Assembly: GCA_018066125.1 (NCBI GenBank)
Contig: JAGHSA010000008.1
Span: forward strand, 35,928 to 99,927
Source of the DNA: Candidatus Cryptobacteroides onthequi
GTDB lineage: Bacteria > Bacteroidota > Bacteroidia > Bacteroidales > UBA932
Direction of reading: 5' to 3'
DNA: 64,000 nt
Shown: in pieces, positions 24,772-33,152 of the stretch
Layout: each line of letters starts with the position of its first letter
How positions within the stretch are numbered: position 1 is the stretch's first letter
Position numbers and translations under genes: made by a program
Notes under the pieces: generated by a model
What the model was told of the DNA's origin: nothing
Databases searched by the model: none
What the model saw: the letters and a program-made list of their open reading frames with translations, nothing else

Positions 24772-25680
24772 TTATATCGATTTAAGATATGTCACTCCGT
24801 CTTTCCTGGTGATGGTCATCTTGTTGTCCCTGTTGAGCGCATCGAGAATCTGGTCCAGTGATTCCCCGTTTGTGAAGAGTGCCAGGATATGGGTATTTGC
24901 AAGCTTTTCATCCTCTACCACGACCGTGCTGCCGAACACTCTGGTGAGGTCTTTTGCGATGTCACGCATGGAAATGCCGTAGAAATTGATGATTCTTCCG
25001 GACTCAAAGGACCGGAAATGGGCGAGGTCGAAGCACTGCATGTCCACCTTCCCGCTCTTCCTGTCGTACTGGACCATGGAGCCGGGTACCATCTTCATGG
25101 TGCTCTCTTTTCCCATGATGTCCATGTCAAGCTCTACTGAGCCCTCGATGAGTCTGACTTCGACGCATTCGTTTTCCCTGTATGACTTGAAGTCAAAAGT
25201 GGTTCCGAGCACTTTGAGGCGCACGTCTCCGGATGATATGATGAACGGGTGCTTTTTGTTGGAGCTGATATGCGCGTATACCTCACCGTCCACGAAGATC
25301 TTACGCTCGTGTCCGTCAAACCGTGAAGGATAGATCACCTTGGTGCCGGCGTTGAGGCAGATGACGCTGCCGTCAGGGAGCTCCATCGTTTCAGTCTGCC
25401 CGATGGCAGCCGTATACTCAGTCCATGTCACATCCTTCCGGCCGATGGATGAGAAAATGATTGTGAATGCCACAATGAGGGCTGCGAAGGACGCAGCTGC
25501 CGCCCAGAACATCGCTATCCTGTGAGTGTCCCGTTTATGAGTATATCCTTCGTTGAAAAGTGTTTCCAGATCTTCGGTGACATCACTGTCGAAGCCGTGT
25601 TCAGCGAGCCACTTCTGTTCGGCAATCTCGTCCCCGGGGGACATGATGCCATGAAAATAACTGTCAATTTTCCCGTTCAT
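24772..25680 (-). CDS. FecR-family anti-sigma factor
   Basis: A 302-residue inner-membrane anti-sigma factor. Residues 1-50 are cytoplasmic and should hold the sigma factor; one transmembrane segment lies at about 56-77 (FWAAAASFAALIVAFTIIF). The periplasmic FecR domain spans about 90-200 (GQTETMELPDGSVICLNAG, VLGTTFDFKSY) and a DUF4974-like STN-interacting domain is at the C-terminus (SMRDIAKDLTRVFG, ILDALNRDN). It lies between the sigma and susC genes, as expected for a sigma/anti-sigma-controlled Sus locus. Confidence 0.95.
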   Translation of the reverse strand: MNGKIDSYFHGIMSPGDEIAEQKWLAEHGFDSDVTEDLETLFNEGYTHKRDTHRIAMFWAAAASFAALIVAFTIIFSSIGRKDVTWTEYTAAIGQTETMELPDGSVICLNAGTKVIYPSRFDGHERKIFVDGEVYAHISSNKKHPFIISSGDVRLKVLGTTFDFKSYRENECVEVRLIEGSVELDMDIMGKESTMKMVPGSMVQYDRKSGKVDMQCFDLAHFRSFESGRIINFYGISMRDIAKDLTRVFGSTVVVEDEKLANTHILALFTNGESLDQILDALNRDNKMTITRKDGVTYLKSI

Positions 25681-25720
25681 ACATATATATGACGAGCGGG
25701 ACGGGAAAAATGCGTAACGG

Positions 25721-26251
25721 TCAGTTCAGTTTTTTTCTTAAATCTTTCATCCCGAGTTCAAGATGCTTTTCCACTGTCCTGACAGAGATTCCCATTTCCT
25801 CGGCGATGTCTGTGTTGGAGACGTCCATCATCTTGCTCAGTCTCAGCACCCGGGCCCGTTTCTCCGGCAGGCTCTCTATCACTGACGTCATGGCTTCGGC
25901 CTCGTCTCTCCGCAGAATGGCCTCTTCCATGTCGGGAGCAGCGATGTCCCCGATCCAGTCGTGTGTGACATCGCTTGCCCATTTGGATCTGAGATAATCT
26001 ATGGCCTCGTTTCTGGCACAGACGAAAAGCCACCTCTTGAGTACTGTGGAGGAATCAAGTGACTTTCTCTTGATGAACAGCCTCATGAATACGTTCTGGG
26101 TGAGGTCCTCCGCATGTTCTCGGTCTTTGATGACACGGGTGATGAACGTGAGCACGGCTGCGGCATGACGCCGGTAGAGGACGTCGAAGCTCTGTATGTC
26201 TCCGTCCTTCATCCTGCGTATCAGCGCCTCATCTGAGAGATGTCTCATCAT
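25721..26251 (-). CDS. ECF RNA polymerase sigma factor (sigma-70 family)
   Basis: A 176-residue extracytoplasmic-function sigma factor. Region 2 (about 20-85) contains DVLYRRHAAAVLTFI and the -10-binding AEDLTQNVFMRLF. Region 4 (about 120-170) contains LPEKRARVLRLSKMMDVSNTD and the HTH IAEEMGISVRTVEKHLE. It should recruit RNA polymerase to the SusCD operon when FecR releases it. It starts 18 bp after the inositol-monophosphatase-like gene and ends 40 bp before fecR, so read-through from upstream is possible. Confidence 0.95.
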   Translation of the reverse strand: MMRHLSDEALIRRMKDGDIQSFDVLYRRHAAAVLTFITRVIKDREHAEDLTQNVFMRLFIKRKSLDSSTVLKRWLFVCARNEAIDYLRSKWASDVTHDWIGDIAAPDMEEAILRRDEAEAMTSVIESLPEKRARVLRLSKMMDVSNTDIAEEMGISVRTVEKHLELGMKDLRKKLN

Positions 26252-26269
26252 CCGTTTTCCAGGTATTGA

Positions 26270-27052
26270 TCAATATGGCCTTGCCGGCACGTGTTTCCTC
26301 ACGATGGCGAGGAGTTTTTCAAGGTTTTCCGGGGTGTTGGCGCCGACCACGAGGTCTGGCTCCTTGAGGGACGGGAATTCCCCATTGAGGTTGCAGATGC
26401 AGCCTCCGGCTTCAGTCATGACGAGACCGGCCGCTGCGTAGTCCCATGGCATGAGACGCATCTCGAAATAGAGGTCGCATCTGCCGGCGCCTATGAAGCA
26501 CATCTCCACGGAAGCCACTCCGAAACGCCTGTAGTCGTTGGACTGCATATACACATCCATGATGATGTCGTTGCAGGACTGGGCGAATTCCTTGCGGTAG
26601 GTGCTCATTGCGGTGCATATCAGCGACTCGCGGAACGCCTTCGACGAGACGTGGATCGGCCTGCCGTTGAGGAAGGCGCCCTTGCCCTTCTCGGCTGTGT
26701 AGAGCTCGCCGATGCGCGGACAGTACACGACAGCCATGATGACCTCCGACTCCTTTGCCAGTGCGACAGAGATGGAGCATTCCGGCAGAAAATGCGCATA
26801 GTTGGCGGTGCCGTCGATAGGGTCTATGATCCATGTGTACTCCCTTTGCTCCGTGACGCAGTCCTCTTCTTCGCAGAGGAAGCCTGAACCCGGCAGAAGT
26901 TCCGAGAGTTCTGACAGCAGGAAATGCTGCACGGCAAGGTCGGATGAGGTGACGATATTCTCGCAGCCGTCCTTTTCATCTACCACGAAGGAGTCCGTCA
27001 TCATCAGCGATGACGCTTCCTTCACGATGGCGATCACATCTTCAATATTCAT
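26270..27052 (-). CDS. Inositol monophosphatase-family phosphatase
   Basis: A 260-residue metal-dependent phosphatase of the IMPase/SuhB/CysQ superfamily, cytoplasmic. Motifs are CEEEDCV (metal-binding Glu), IIDPIDGTANY (DPIDGT, residues 77-82) and the C-terminal WDYAAAGLVMTEAGG. The open frame continues to 27169, but ATG 27052 gives the family's normal start and avoids overlap with the upstream oxidoreductase gene. Substrate could be myo-inositol monophosphate or 3'-phosphoadenosine 5'-phosphate; sequence alone does not decide. The position just before the ECF sigma of a locus with three EEP phosphoesterases is suggestive but not proof of a shared pathway. Confidence 0.85.
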   Translation of the reverse strand: MNIEDVIAIVKEASSLMMTDSFVVDEKDGCENIVTSSDLAVQHFLLSELSELLPGSGFLCEEEDCVTEQREYTWIIDPIDGTANYAHFLPECSISVALAKESEVIMAVVYCPRIGELYTAEKGKGAFLNGRPIHVSSKAFRESLICTAMSTYRKEFAQSCNDIIMDVYMQSNDYRRFGVASVEMCFIGAGRCDLYFEMRLMPWDYAAAGLVMTEAGGCICNLNGEFPSLKEPDLVVGANTPENLEKLLAIVRKHVPARPY

Positions 27053-27137
27053 GACTGTGGGTCTGTATGCTGGTGCGTAAAAATCTGGGCGGTAAGGTTC
27101 GCGCCCTCCGCCCAGATCGGTTATCTGCTGTGAAAGC

Positions 27138-28607
27138 TTATGGCATCTCAGGGAGACTCCATCCGTCACGGTAAGTGTGCTTGATGAGCTCTGCTGCGTA
27201 TGCCTGTGCGTTTACCTTTTCAGTTTCCTTGGTGATCTTAGGGTCGCCGTCGACAACCTTTACCACTGTTCTTTCGAGCTTGAGGACTTCCTCAGGGGTG
27301 ATGTTGGTGAACTTCATGTTGAGACCGTCCCAGAGAAGAGGCTTGTGGAGACCCTGCAGACGTACTGCGAGGACACCCATAACTACCATCTCGTTGAATG
27401 GGCCTGCTGAAGAGAAATCAGACTTGGTGAGGATGCGGTTCTCAGGTGCTTCCTTGCAGGCACGGATCCAATCCTGTTCGTGGCTCATGCCTACGCGGCG
27501 CTGAGTCTTTGGAGCATTTGGAACGCGTCCTGAGAGGAGGAACGGCTTCTGTCCGTAGCATCCGCACACGAGGGTGTCCTTGGTGCCGTGGAAGATGGTG
27601 GTGCCGCCGCCTTCGCGCATGAGGTTCTTTCCTTCAGGCCAGCCTGCAGGGTACTCAGGGAGGAGACCTCCGTCATACCAGTGGATCTCGACCTCAGGCA
27701 TTGCTACCTTAGGGAGGTTCTCACGTGCAGGGTAGGTGAGCTTCACATGCTGTGCGTTAGGAGCGCAGTCCGGGAAGAGAGGGGTTGAGCATCCTTCGAC
27801 CTTGATAGGGTAGAGGAGGTTGAGAGACCTGAAGGCCACGTGCATGATATGGCATGCCATGTCACCAAGTGCACCTGTGCCGTAGTCCCACCAGCCGCGC
27901 CAGTCCCAAGGATGGTATGCGCGGTTGTAAGGGCGCATCTTCGCAGGACCGATGAAGCAGTCCCAGTCGAGTCCCTCAGGGATAGGCATGGCCTCTGTAG
28001 GAGTCTCGAGACCCTGTGGCCAGAGAGGGCGGTCGGTAGCGCAGTCTACTCTGCGTACCTCTCCGATCTCACCGTTCTGGATCCACTCGATCACCGTGTC
28101 TGTATCCTCGGAAGAAGCTCCCTGGTTACCCATCTGTGTGGCTACCTTGTACTTCTCTGCGAGTTTGGTGAGGAGACGTGACTCATATACTGTATGTGTA
28201 AGAGGCTTCTGAACATAGACATGCTTGCCGAGTTCGATTGCATTTGCAGCCACGATGGCGTGGGTGTGGTCAGGAGTAGCGACGAGCACTGCGTCGATGT
28301 CCTTTGCCATCTCATCGTACATCTTGCGGAAGTCTGTGTATCTTGCAGCATTCGGATGGCGGCTGACTGCGTCCTTTGCATAGTTGAAGTCAACGTCACA
28401 GAGGGCTACGATATTCTCGGTGGTCTCCATCTGGTGGAGGTTTGCGTTACCCATGCCTCCGACACCAACGGCTGCGATGTTGAGCTTGTCGCTCGGAGCC
28501 GGCTTCTTCTTCGGAGTCTTGGCGAATGCGAGCTCTGGGGTCATGGAAAGACCGAGAGCCGCTGCAGTTCCAGTCTTGAGGAAGCTGCGTCTAGAAATCT
28601 CTTTCAT
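27138..28607 (-). CDS. Tat-exported Gfo/Idh/MocA oxidoreductase (GH109-like)
   Basis: A 489-residue NAD(P)-binding Gfo/Idh/MocA-family protein with a twin-arginine signal (SRRSFLKTG, residues 5-13), so it should be folded with cofactor and exported. The Rossmann fold (VGVGGMGNANL) and the HVYVQKPLTHT segment are clear, and DWDCFIGPAKMRPYN and GWWDYGTGALGDMACHI are typical of the Bacteroidota subgroup related to GH109. It may be an NAD-dependent glycosidase or sugar/inositol dehydrogenase. A -7 box lies at 28656-28663. The next gene starts 85 bp downstream on the same strand. Confidence 0.85.
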   Translation of the reverse strand: MKEISRRSFLKTGTAAALGLSMTPELAFAKTPKKKPAPSDKLNIAAVGVGGMGNANLHQMETTENIVALCDVDFNYAKDAVSRHPNAARYTDFRKMYDEMAKDIDAVLVATPDHTHAIVAANAIELGKHVYVQKPLTHTVYESRLLTKLAEKYKVATQMGNQGASSEDTDTVIEWIQNGEIGEVRRVDCATDRPLWPQGLETPTEAMPIPEGLDWDCFIGPAKMRPYNRAYHPWDWRGWWDYGTGALGDMACHIMHVAFRSLNLLYPIKVEGCSTPLFPDCAPNAQHVKLTYPARENLPKVAMPEVEIHWYDGGLLPEYPAGWPEGKNLMREGGGTTIFHGTKDTLVCGCYGQKPFLLSGRVPNAPKTQRRVGMSHEQDWIRACKEAPENRILTKSDFSSAGPFNEMVVMGVLAVRLQGLHKPLLWDGLNMKFTNITPEEVLKLERTVVKVVDGDPKITKETEKVNAQAYAAELIKHTYRDGWSLPEMP

Positions 28608-28655
28608 AATTTCAGTGTTTTGTGTTTGTGGAATGAGCCGGAAAGGCTCTTCTTA

Positions 28656-28663
28656 CAAATATA
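28656..28663 (-). promoter_or_regulatory. -7 promoter box, TATATTTG (minus)
   Basis: Exact TAnnTTTG on the minus strand, 48 nt before the Gfo/Idh start codon. A GAGCC-5 nt-GGCTC hairpin falls in the predicted 5' UTR. Confidence 0.55.
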
Positions 28664-28746
28664 GAAAAAATACATTGAGATTAAACATCTGTCCATCCGC
28701 TTTGTCTAAAGATTTGTAAAATCATTGAGCCTTTTTCACATAGTAT

Positions 28747-31700
28747 ATGATATTCTTCCGATCATCAGCATACAGGGCGGTCATGCTGACAGCCGCTCTT
28801 TTCATATCTGCAGCACACATCCTTTCCGCCCAGCCGGGGAACCGTGGCGGAACCCCGATGGTCCGCATCGGCGGCCAGGCAGGAAGGCCGGGCGGCCAGA
28901 TGCCCCTGAATATGGAGCGTGCCTGGGTCAGGGGTACGGTATATCTCTCTCCGGAAGAGGAGGGACAGGAGGAGGCTCCCGGCGAGGGCGCTGTCATCAC
29001 AATCCTGACCCGCAAGTCCAAGGAGGACAAGATCGACACGACCTATACCGTGGCCGGCAAGGGCGGCCACTTCTTCATTGCGGGGCTCAAGACGGGTGTG
29101 GCCCATGTGAGCTTCTCGATGATGGGATATGAGGAGCAGGCGCGCACCATTACCCTCAGTCCCGGCGAAAACAAGTTCATCGCCAACCTGAAGCCGGAGA
29201 TCGAGTCACTTGACGGTGCGGTGGTGAAAGAGACGGTTCAGCCGGTATCCCTTAGGGGCGATACCATAGTGTTCCACGCATCAGCCGTCAAGACCGAGAA
29301 AGGGGAGATGGCTATCGATGTGCTTGAGCAGATGCCCGGAGTCGAGGTCAGTGACAGCGGTGTCAAGGTCCTCAATGAGGATGTACGCAATGTCTATGTC
29401 GATGGCGCCCTGCTTTTCGGGTCGGCGCCTATGAAGGCTCTGAACAACCTCCCGGCCGAAGAGGTCGTGACCATCAAGTCGTATCAGGAATACGCCAACA
29501 AGGACCCTCATCACAAGATAAGCCGCAATGAGACCAAAGAGCGGGTGCTTGACATCGAGACCAAGAGCAAGCCTAAGTTCGTGACCGGCGGAGGCGTGCT
29601 TGCCGGCGGGGGATTCGATACCGACAGCACATTCCACAAGTTCCGTTACACACTCGGCGGCGATTTCAATGCCGATTCGGAGACCCTCCAGGTGGGGGTC
29701 AGGTACAATATCAACAATATCAACGATGCCTCTACCCGCCGCAGGGGAAATTCATTCGGCCAGGCATCGGGAGGCGGGGCCGCCGACCTCAGGGCAGAAT
29801 CCCTTTCGCTCAGCCTGAACCGCAAATGGATGAGCCCGACCACCAGGAATTACGTGCTCGGCTCGATAGGAGGGTCGTATTCCTACGGCAACAGATACAA
29901 TGTCACCGAGTCCATGAGCGAGAGGATTTACTTCCCGACCGATTCATATACCTCCAGGAGCCAGGAGTCGCGTTCATACTCCGCCAGCACTGCGAAGTCG
30001 CATCAGGTCTCCGTCAACGGAGCCAAGGCACTCAAAGACGGCCAGCTGACGGCCAGCGCCTCATATTCCCGCAATGACAATTCCAGCGATGGATTCAGCC
30101 ATACCTACAACTATCAGGACAACCTTCCGCGTCAGGGTACCTCCACATCCAACAGGAAGGATTCGGACAGTGATTCGTACAGCGTCTCCTTCGGAGCTCA
30201 GAAGGGACTGTGGGACAAGCTGAGACTGAATGCCTCCCTGACGGCAGGGCGCGGTTCGAGCGACGGCGTGTCGACCAAGATAGACACCACGACATCGACC
30301 ATCACCAATACCGTCCTGAATATCGATACCGGAAACGAGTCCCGCAATTTTTCCGTGTCTCCGTCGGTGAGATATGAGATTTCCGACAGGAGTTCCATCG
30401 GTCTGGGATACAGCTATTCCAACAATTACAGCAGCGTTCTGCAGTGGTCATATGACGTGACGGATCCGCTCCACTCTGTCCTTGATACTGTCAATACCTA
30501 TACCAGGACCAATGACAACAACACTCATGGTGCCTCACTCGACTACCGTACCACTTTTGCAGACGACAAGGTGATTCTCAGCGCGAAGCTTGATTTCAAA
30601 TCTGTCGGCATCAACCGGCAGGACTCTTTCCCGGAGGATGAGCCACTGTGGTCAAAGAGATTCAATTCGCTCCGGCCTGCCGTGAGTCTGGGCAACAATA
30701 CCCAGCTCAACCACTGGATGCTCTCGTGGACGTCAACGTCATCGCATCCTTCGATAGAGCAGCTCCGTCCGCGTCTGAACAATACCAACCTGTACTCTGT
30801 CACTGTCGGAAATCCGGATCTCAGGCAGAGTCGCGCGCATAATTTCAACTTCGCATACAGCACGGTGCTTGGCAGGGAAGCCAGAGAGACCATGCTTGAG
30901 ACGGAGACATTCGGCAACATGCATGAGAGGTTCATGAAGATGTCGAGCCTGAGCACTTTCGGCATAGGCGGCGGATTCAGTTTCACCAATGACAACGTCG
31001 TCAGCAGGCGCACCTACTTCGCGCGCGAGACCTATCTGCCTCAGTATGGGTACACCATGCCGGCCCAATCCACCCTCACCGGCTATGAAAATGCCTCCGG
31101 ACAGTGCGGCGCCAACCTGCAGTCGAGGCTGGAGCTTCCTGTGGAGAAGATAAGATGCATGCTCTCCACGGGCCTGTCCGGCTCGTGGGACAGGTCTCCG
31201 GTCTATGTCGACAATGCCCTCACTTATACACAGAATGTACGCCCGACATTGTCTCTCGGACTGAGGAGCAACTTCTCCCGCAAGGTCCGTTTCAATGTAG
31301 GCGCCTCAGGGTCGTATGTGTACTCATACAACAGCGAGAAGGACGCGTCGGAGTACTTCACCGAGGCGATCCGTGCCGGTTTCGAACTCAACAACATCGT
31401 CAAGCATACCTACATGGGCGGCAACTACACCAAGACCTTCATGCAGGGCATTTCCTACCAGTCGATCAATGACAATATCCTCGACCTCAGGGGCGGTGTG
31501 CGCTTCGGTCCGCGCAACAACATCGACTTCTCCGTCAATGTGCATGACCTCTTCAACAGGACATCCGGATTCAGCACCGCAATGGCGGCGGAATATGTAC
31601 GCAATACATGGAACCACAATTTCGGCCGCTATGTGATGTTCACTCTGGCTTACCGCTTCAACAAGATGGGTCAGAGAGGCGGCTTTGGCGGTCGTGGAGC

Positions 31701-31755
31701 TGGCTTCCAAGGCGGCGGCTTCGGCGGTCCGGGTGGCGGTTTCGGCGGCTTCTGA
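28747..31755 (+). CDS. Outer-membrane beta-barrel protein (TonB-receptor-like) with Gly-rich tail
   Basis: A 1002-residue outer-membrane protein of the OMP beta-barrel family related to TonB-dependent receptors but without SusC signatures. The signal peptide is at the start (HILSAQ). A carboxypeptidase-regulatory-like domain follows (about 60-150), then a plug-like region (EMAIDVLEQMPGVEV, NVYVDGALLFGSAPMKALNNL) and a long barrel of Ser/Asn-rich strands. After the last strand (YVMFTLAYRFNKMG) comes a tail of about 25 residues made almost wholly of Gly and Phe (GGFGGRGAGFQGGG) that still ends in Phe. No SusD partner is adjacent. ATG 28783 is a possible alternative start. Confidence 0.8.
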   Translation: MIFFRSSAYRAVMLTAALFISAAHILSAQPGNRGGTPMVRIGGQAGRPGGQMPLNMERAWVRGTVYLSPEEEGQEEAPGEGAVITILTRKSKEDKIDTTYTVAGKGGHFFIAGLKTGVAHVSFSMMGYEEQARTITLSPGENKFIANLKPEIESLDGAVVKETVQPVSLRGDTIVFHASAVKTEKGEMAIDVLEQMPGVEVSDSGVKVLNEDVRNVYVDGALLFGSAPMKALNNLPAEEVVTIKSYQEYANKDPHHKISRNETKERVLDIETKSKPKFVTGGGVLAGGGFDTDSTFHKFRYTLGGDFNADSETLQVGVRYNINNINDASTRRRGNSFGQASGGGAADLRAESLSLSLNRKWMSPTTRNYVLGSIGGSYSYGNRYNVTESMSERIYFPTDSYTSRSQESRSYSASTAKSHQVSVNGAKALKDGQLTASASYSRNDNSSDGFSHTYNYQDNLPRQGTSTSNRKDSDSDSYSVSFGAQKGLWDKLRLNASLTAGRGSSDGVSTKIDTTTSTITNTVLNIDTGNESRNFSVSPSVRYEISDRSSIGLGYSYSNNYSSVLQWSYDVTDPLHSVLDTVNTYTRTNDNNTHGASLDYRTTFADDKVILSAKLDFKSVGINRQDSFPEDEPLWSKRFNSLRPAVSLGNNTQLNHWMLSWTSTSSHPSIEQLRPRLNNTNLYSVTVGNPDLRQSRAHNFNFAYSTVLGREARETMLETETFGNMHERFMKMSSLSTFGIGGGFSFTNDNVVSRRTYFARETYLPQYGYTMPAQSTLTGYENASGQCGANLQSRLELPVEKIRCMLSTGLSGSWDRSPVYVDNALTYTQNVRPTLSLGLRSNFSRKVRFNVGASGSYVYSYNSEKDASEYFTEAIRAGFELNNIVKHTYMGGNYTKTFMQGISYQSINDNILDLRGGVRFGPRNNIDFSVNVHDLFNRTSGFSTAMAAEYVRNTWNHNFGRYVMFTLAYRFNKMGQRGGFGGRGAGFQGGGFGGPGGGFGGF

Positions 31756-31782
31756 TGCGGTCAGCCTGCTCCGGGGAGAGAC

Positions 31783-32457
31783 TCAGTCCCGGGAGAGTGT
31801 GCCCGACAGAAGGCGGGGTGCAGGACCTGAAGGGTCCCTGAATACGACTTTCTTGAAGCCGAAAGAGATGAATATCTGGCTGAGTGTCGCCTGGGCGGAT
31901 TCCCTGGCATGTTCCAGAATTCCCATTTCGATGGCCTTGCTCATCAGCTTATTCTTTGCGTCCGGGACGAAACTGAATACGGCATCGGAGGCGATAGTGC
32001 CTGTCTGATCGAACAGTTCTATGTCGCTCGGATTCACGATGGCGTCGAATATAATCACCGGCGGCATCAGGACATAGAGTGTGTCGCCGTCTGCCGCCAG
32101 TGATTCGGCGGTCATGCTGCGCAGGTCGACACCTGCCCTGACTTCACCCCTTACGATGAAAACCGCCTCGCCCTCTCTGGTGTATGGGACTGAGAGGAAG
32201 GTGGACTTGGATGCGTAATGCCTGTCGATCAGGGTCTCTGCATTGTATCTTGCGGTGGTCAGCTCATGTATCGGCCGGATTTCTTCGATCACTTCGGCCA
32301 GCATGCGTACTTCCGTGCCGCTTTTGGTCATGCGGCCGAAGAACTGTGAGAACTTTCCGCTGAACGAGTCAAGCTTGACGAAAATGAATACCGCCAGCGC
32401 TGCGATGATGCAGAATCTGACAGATGACAGTATGTATCCGATCTTATTCGTTTCCAT
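31783..32457 (-). CDS. DUF4230 membrane-anchored protein
   Basis: A 224-residue protein with one N-terminal transmembrane segment (about 12-27, VRFCIIAALAVFIFVKL) and a periplasmic domain recognised as DUF4230-like (ELTTARYNAETLIDRHY, AVFIVRGEVRAGVDLRSM, LPPVIIFDAIVNPSDIELFDQ). Function is unknown. Its first 14 bp overlap the end of the upstream paralogous lipoprotein gene, so the two are translated from one mRNA and probably work together. Confidence 0.7.
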   Translation of the reverse strand: METNKIGYILSSVRFCIIAALAVFIFVKLDSFSGKFSQFFGRMTKSGTEVRMLAEVIEEIRPIHELTTARYNAETLIDRHYASKSTFLSVPYTREGEAVFIVRGEVRAGVDLRSMTAESLAADGDTLYVLMPPVIIFDAIVNPSDIELFDQTGTIASDAVFSFVPDAKNKLMSKAIEMGILEHARESAQATLSQIFISFGFKKVVFRDPSGPAPRLLSGTLSRD

Positions 32458-33025
32458 TGTGCCCGAAGATTATCTCGACCGACTGCGGGTCATAACCGAA
32501 ATGTGACAGCATGGCCTTGAAGTACAGTGCCGCGTTGTTTTCCGCATCGCGGAATATGTCAGTGCTGTCGACTGACGCCCTCATGCTGTTTTCTGCCTTC
32601 ACTGCGTATTCAAGCCTCTCTTTCGGGGAAAACTCGTCGCGCAATCCTGACACGTGGTGGTAGACGGAGACTATCTCTTCCGGCGGTATGCTGAATGAGA
32701 GTATCTCGGCTGCCGGGAGGGTGACTTTCACTTTTCCGCCCGCCTTGTCGATCATGACGTCGTCCGGGCTGAAGCCATCCATCCTGATGCCGGCTTTCAC
32801 ATAGGCCTTTGCTTCGTATATGGCCTTTCTGGTCCCGACCTTGTACAGGCAGGTCCCGTCCACTGCGCACAGCCTGGAGAATGTGTATTCGACGGTGCCC
32901 AGCTCTGATATCTCTGATAGGACGTTCAGCCTGTCGGACAGTGTCTCGCGATGCCTGCGGCATGATGTGAGCATGGCGGCGGCCAGCAGGGACAGCATCA
33001 GATATGTGGCAGTCTTCCGTGTCAT
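32444..33025 (-). CDS. DUF4230-like lipoprotein
   Basis: A 193-residue lipoprotein (lipobox LTSC, Cys22). The mature part resembles its downstream neighbour: an N-terminal segment reading out as ELGTVEYTFS, then a beta-rich KAYVKAGIRMDGFSPDDV and VTLPAAEILSFSI, matching VRGEVRAGVDLRSM and VLMPPVIIFDAIV in the membrane-anchored paralogue. Function unknown. A -7 box at 33079-33086 provides a promoter. Confidence 0.65.
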   Translation of the reverse strand: MTRKTATYLMLSLLAAAMLTSCRRHRETLSDRLNVLSEISELGTVEYTFSRLCAVDGTCLYKVGTRKAIYEAKAYVKAGIRMDGFSPDDVMIDKAGGKVKVTLPAAEILSFSIPPEEIVSVYHHVSGLRDEFSPKERLEYAVKAENSMRASVDSTDIFRDAENNAALYFKAMLSHFGYDPQSVEIIFGHNGNE

Positions 33026-33078
33026 GTGACTTGAGTTTCAATTCGTATTGCAATGATATGTATAATTGTCTGTCATTC

Positions 33079-33086
33079 CAAATATA
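33079..33086 (-). promoter_or_regulatory. -7 promoter box, TATATTTG (minus)
   Basis: Exact TAnnTTTG on the minus strand, 53 nt before the DUF4230-like lipoprotein start codon. Confidence 0.5.
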
Positions 33087-33152
33087 TGCCACTCTTGAGA
33101 TGCAGTTGTGCTGACTCCATTTTTGTAGTATATTGCAGAAAAATATCTGATT

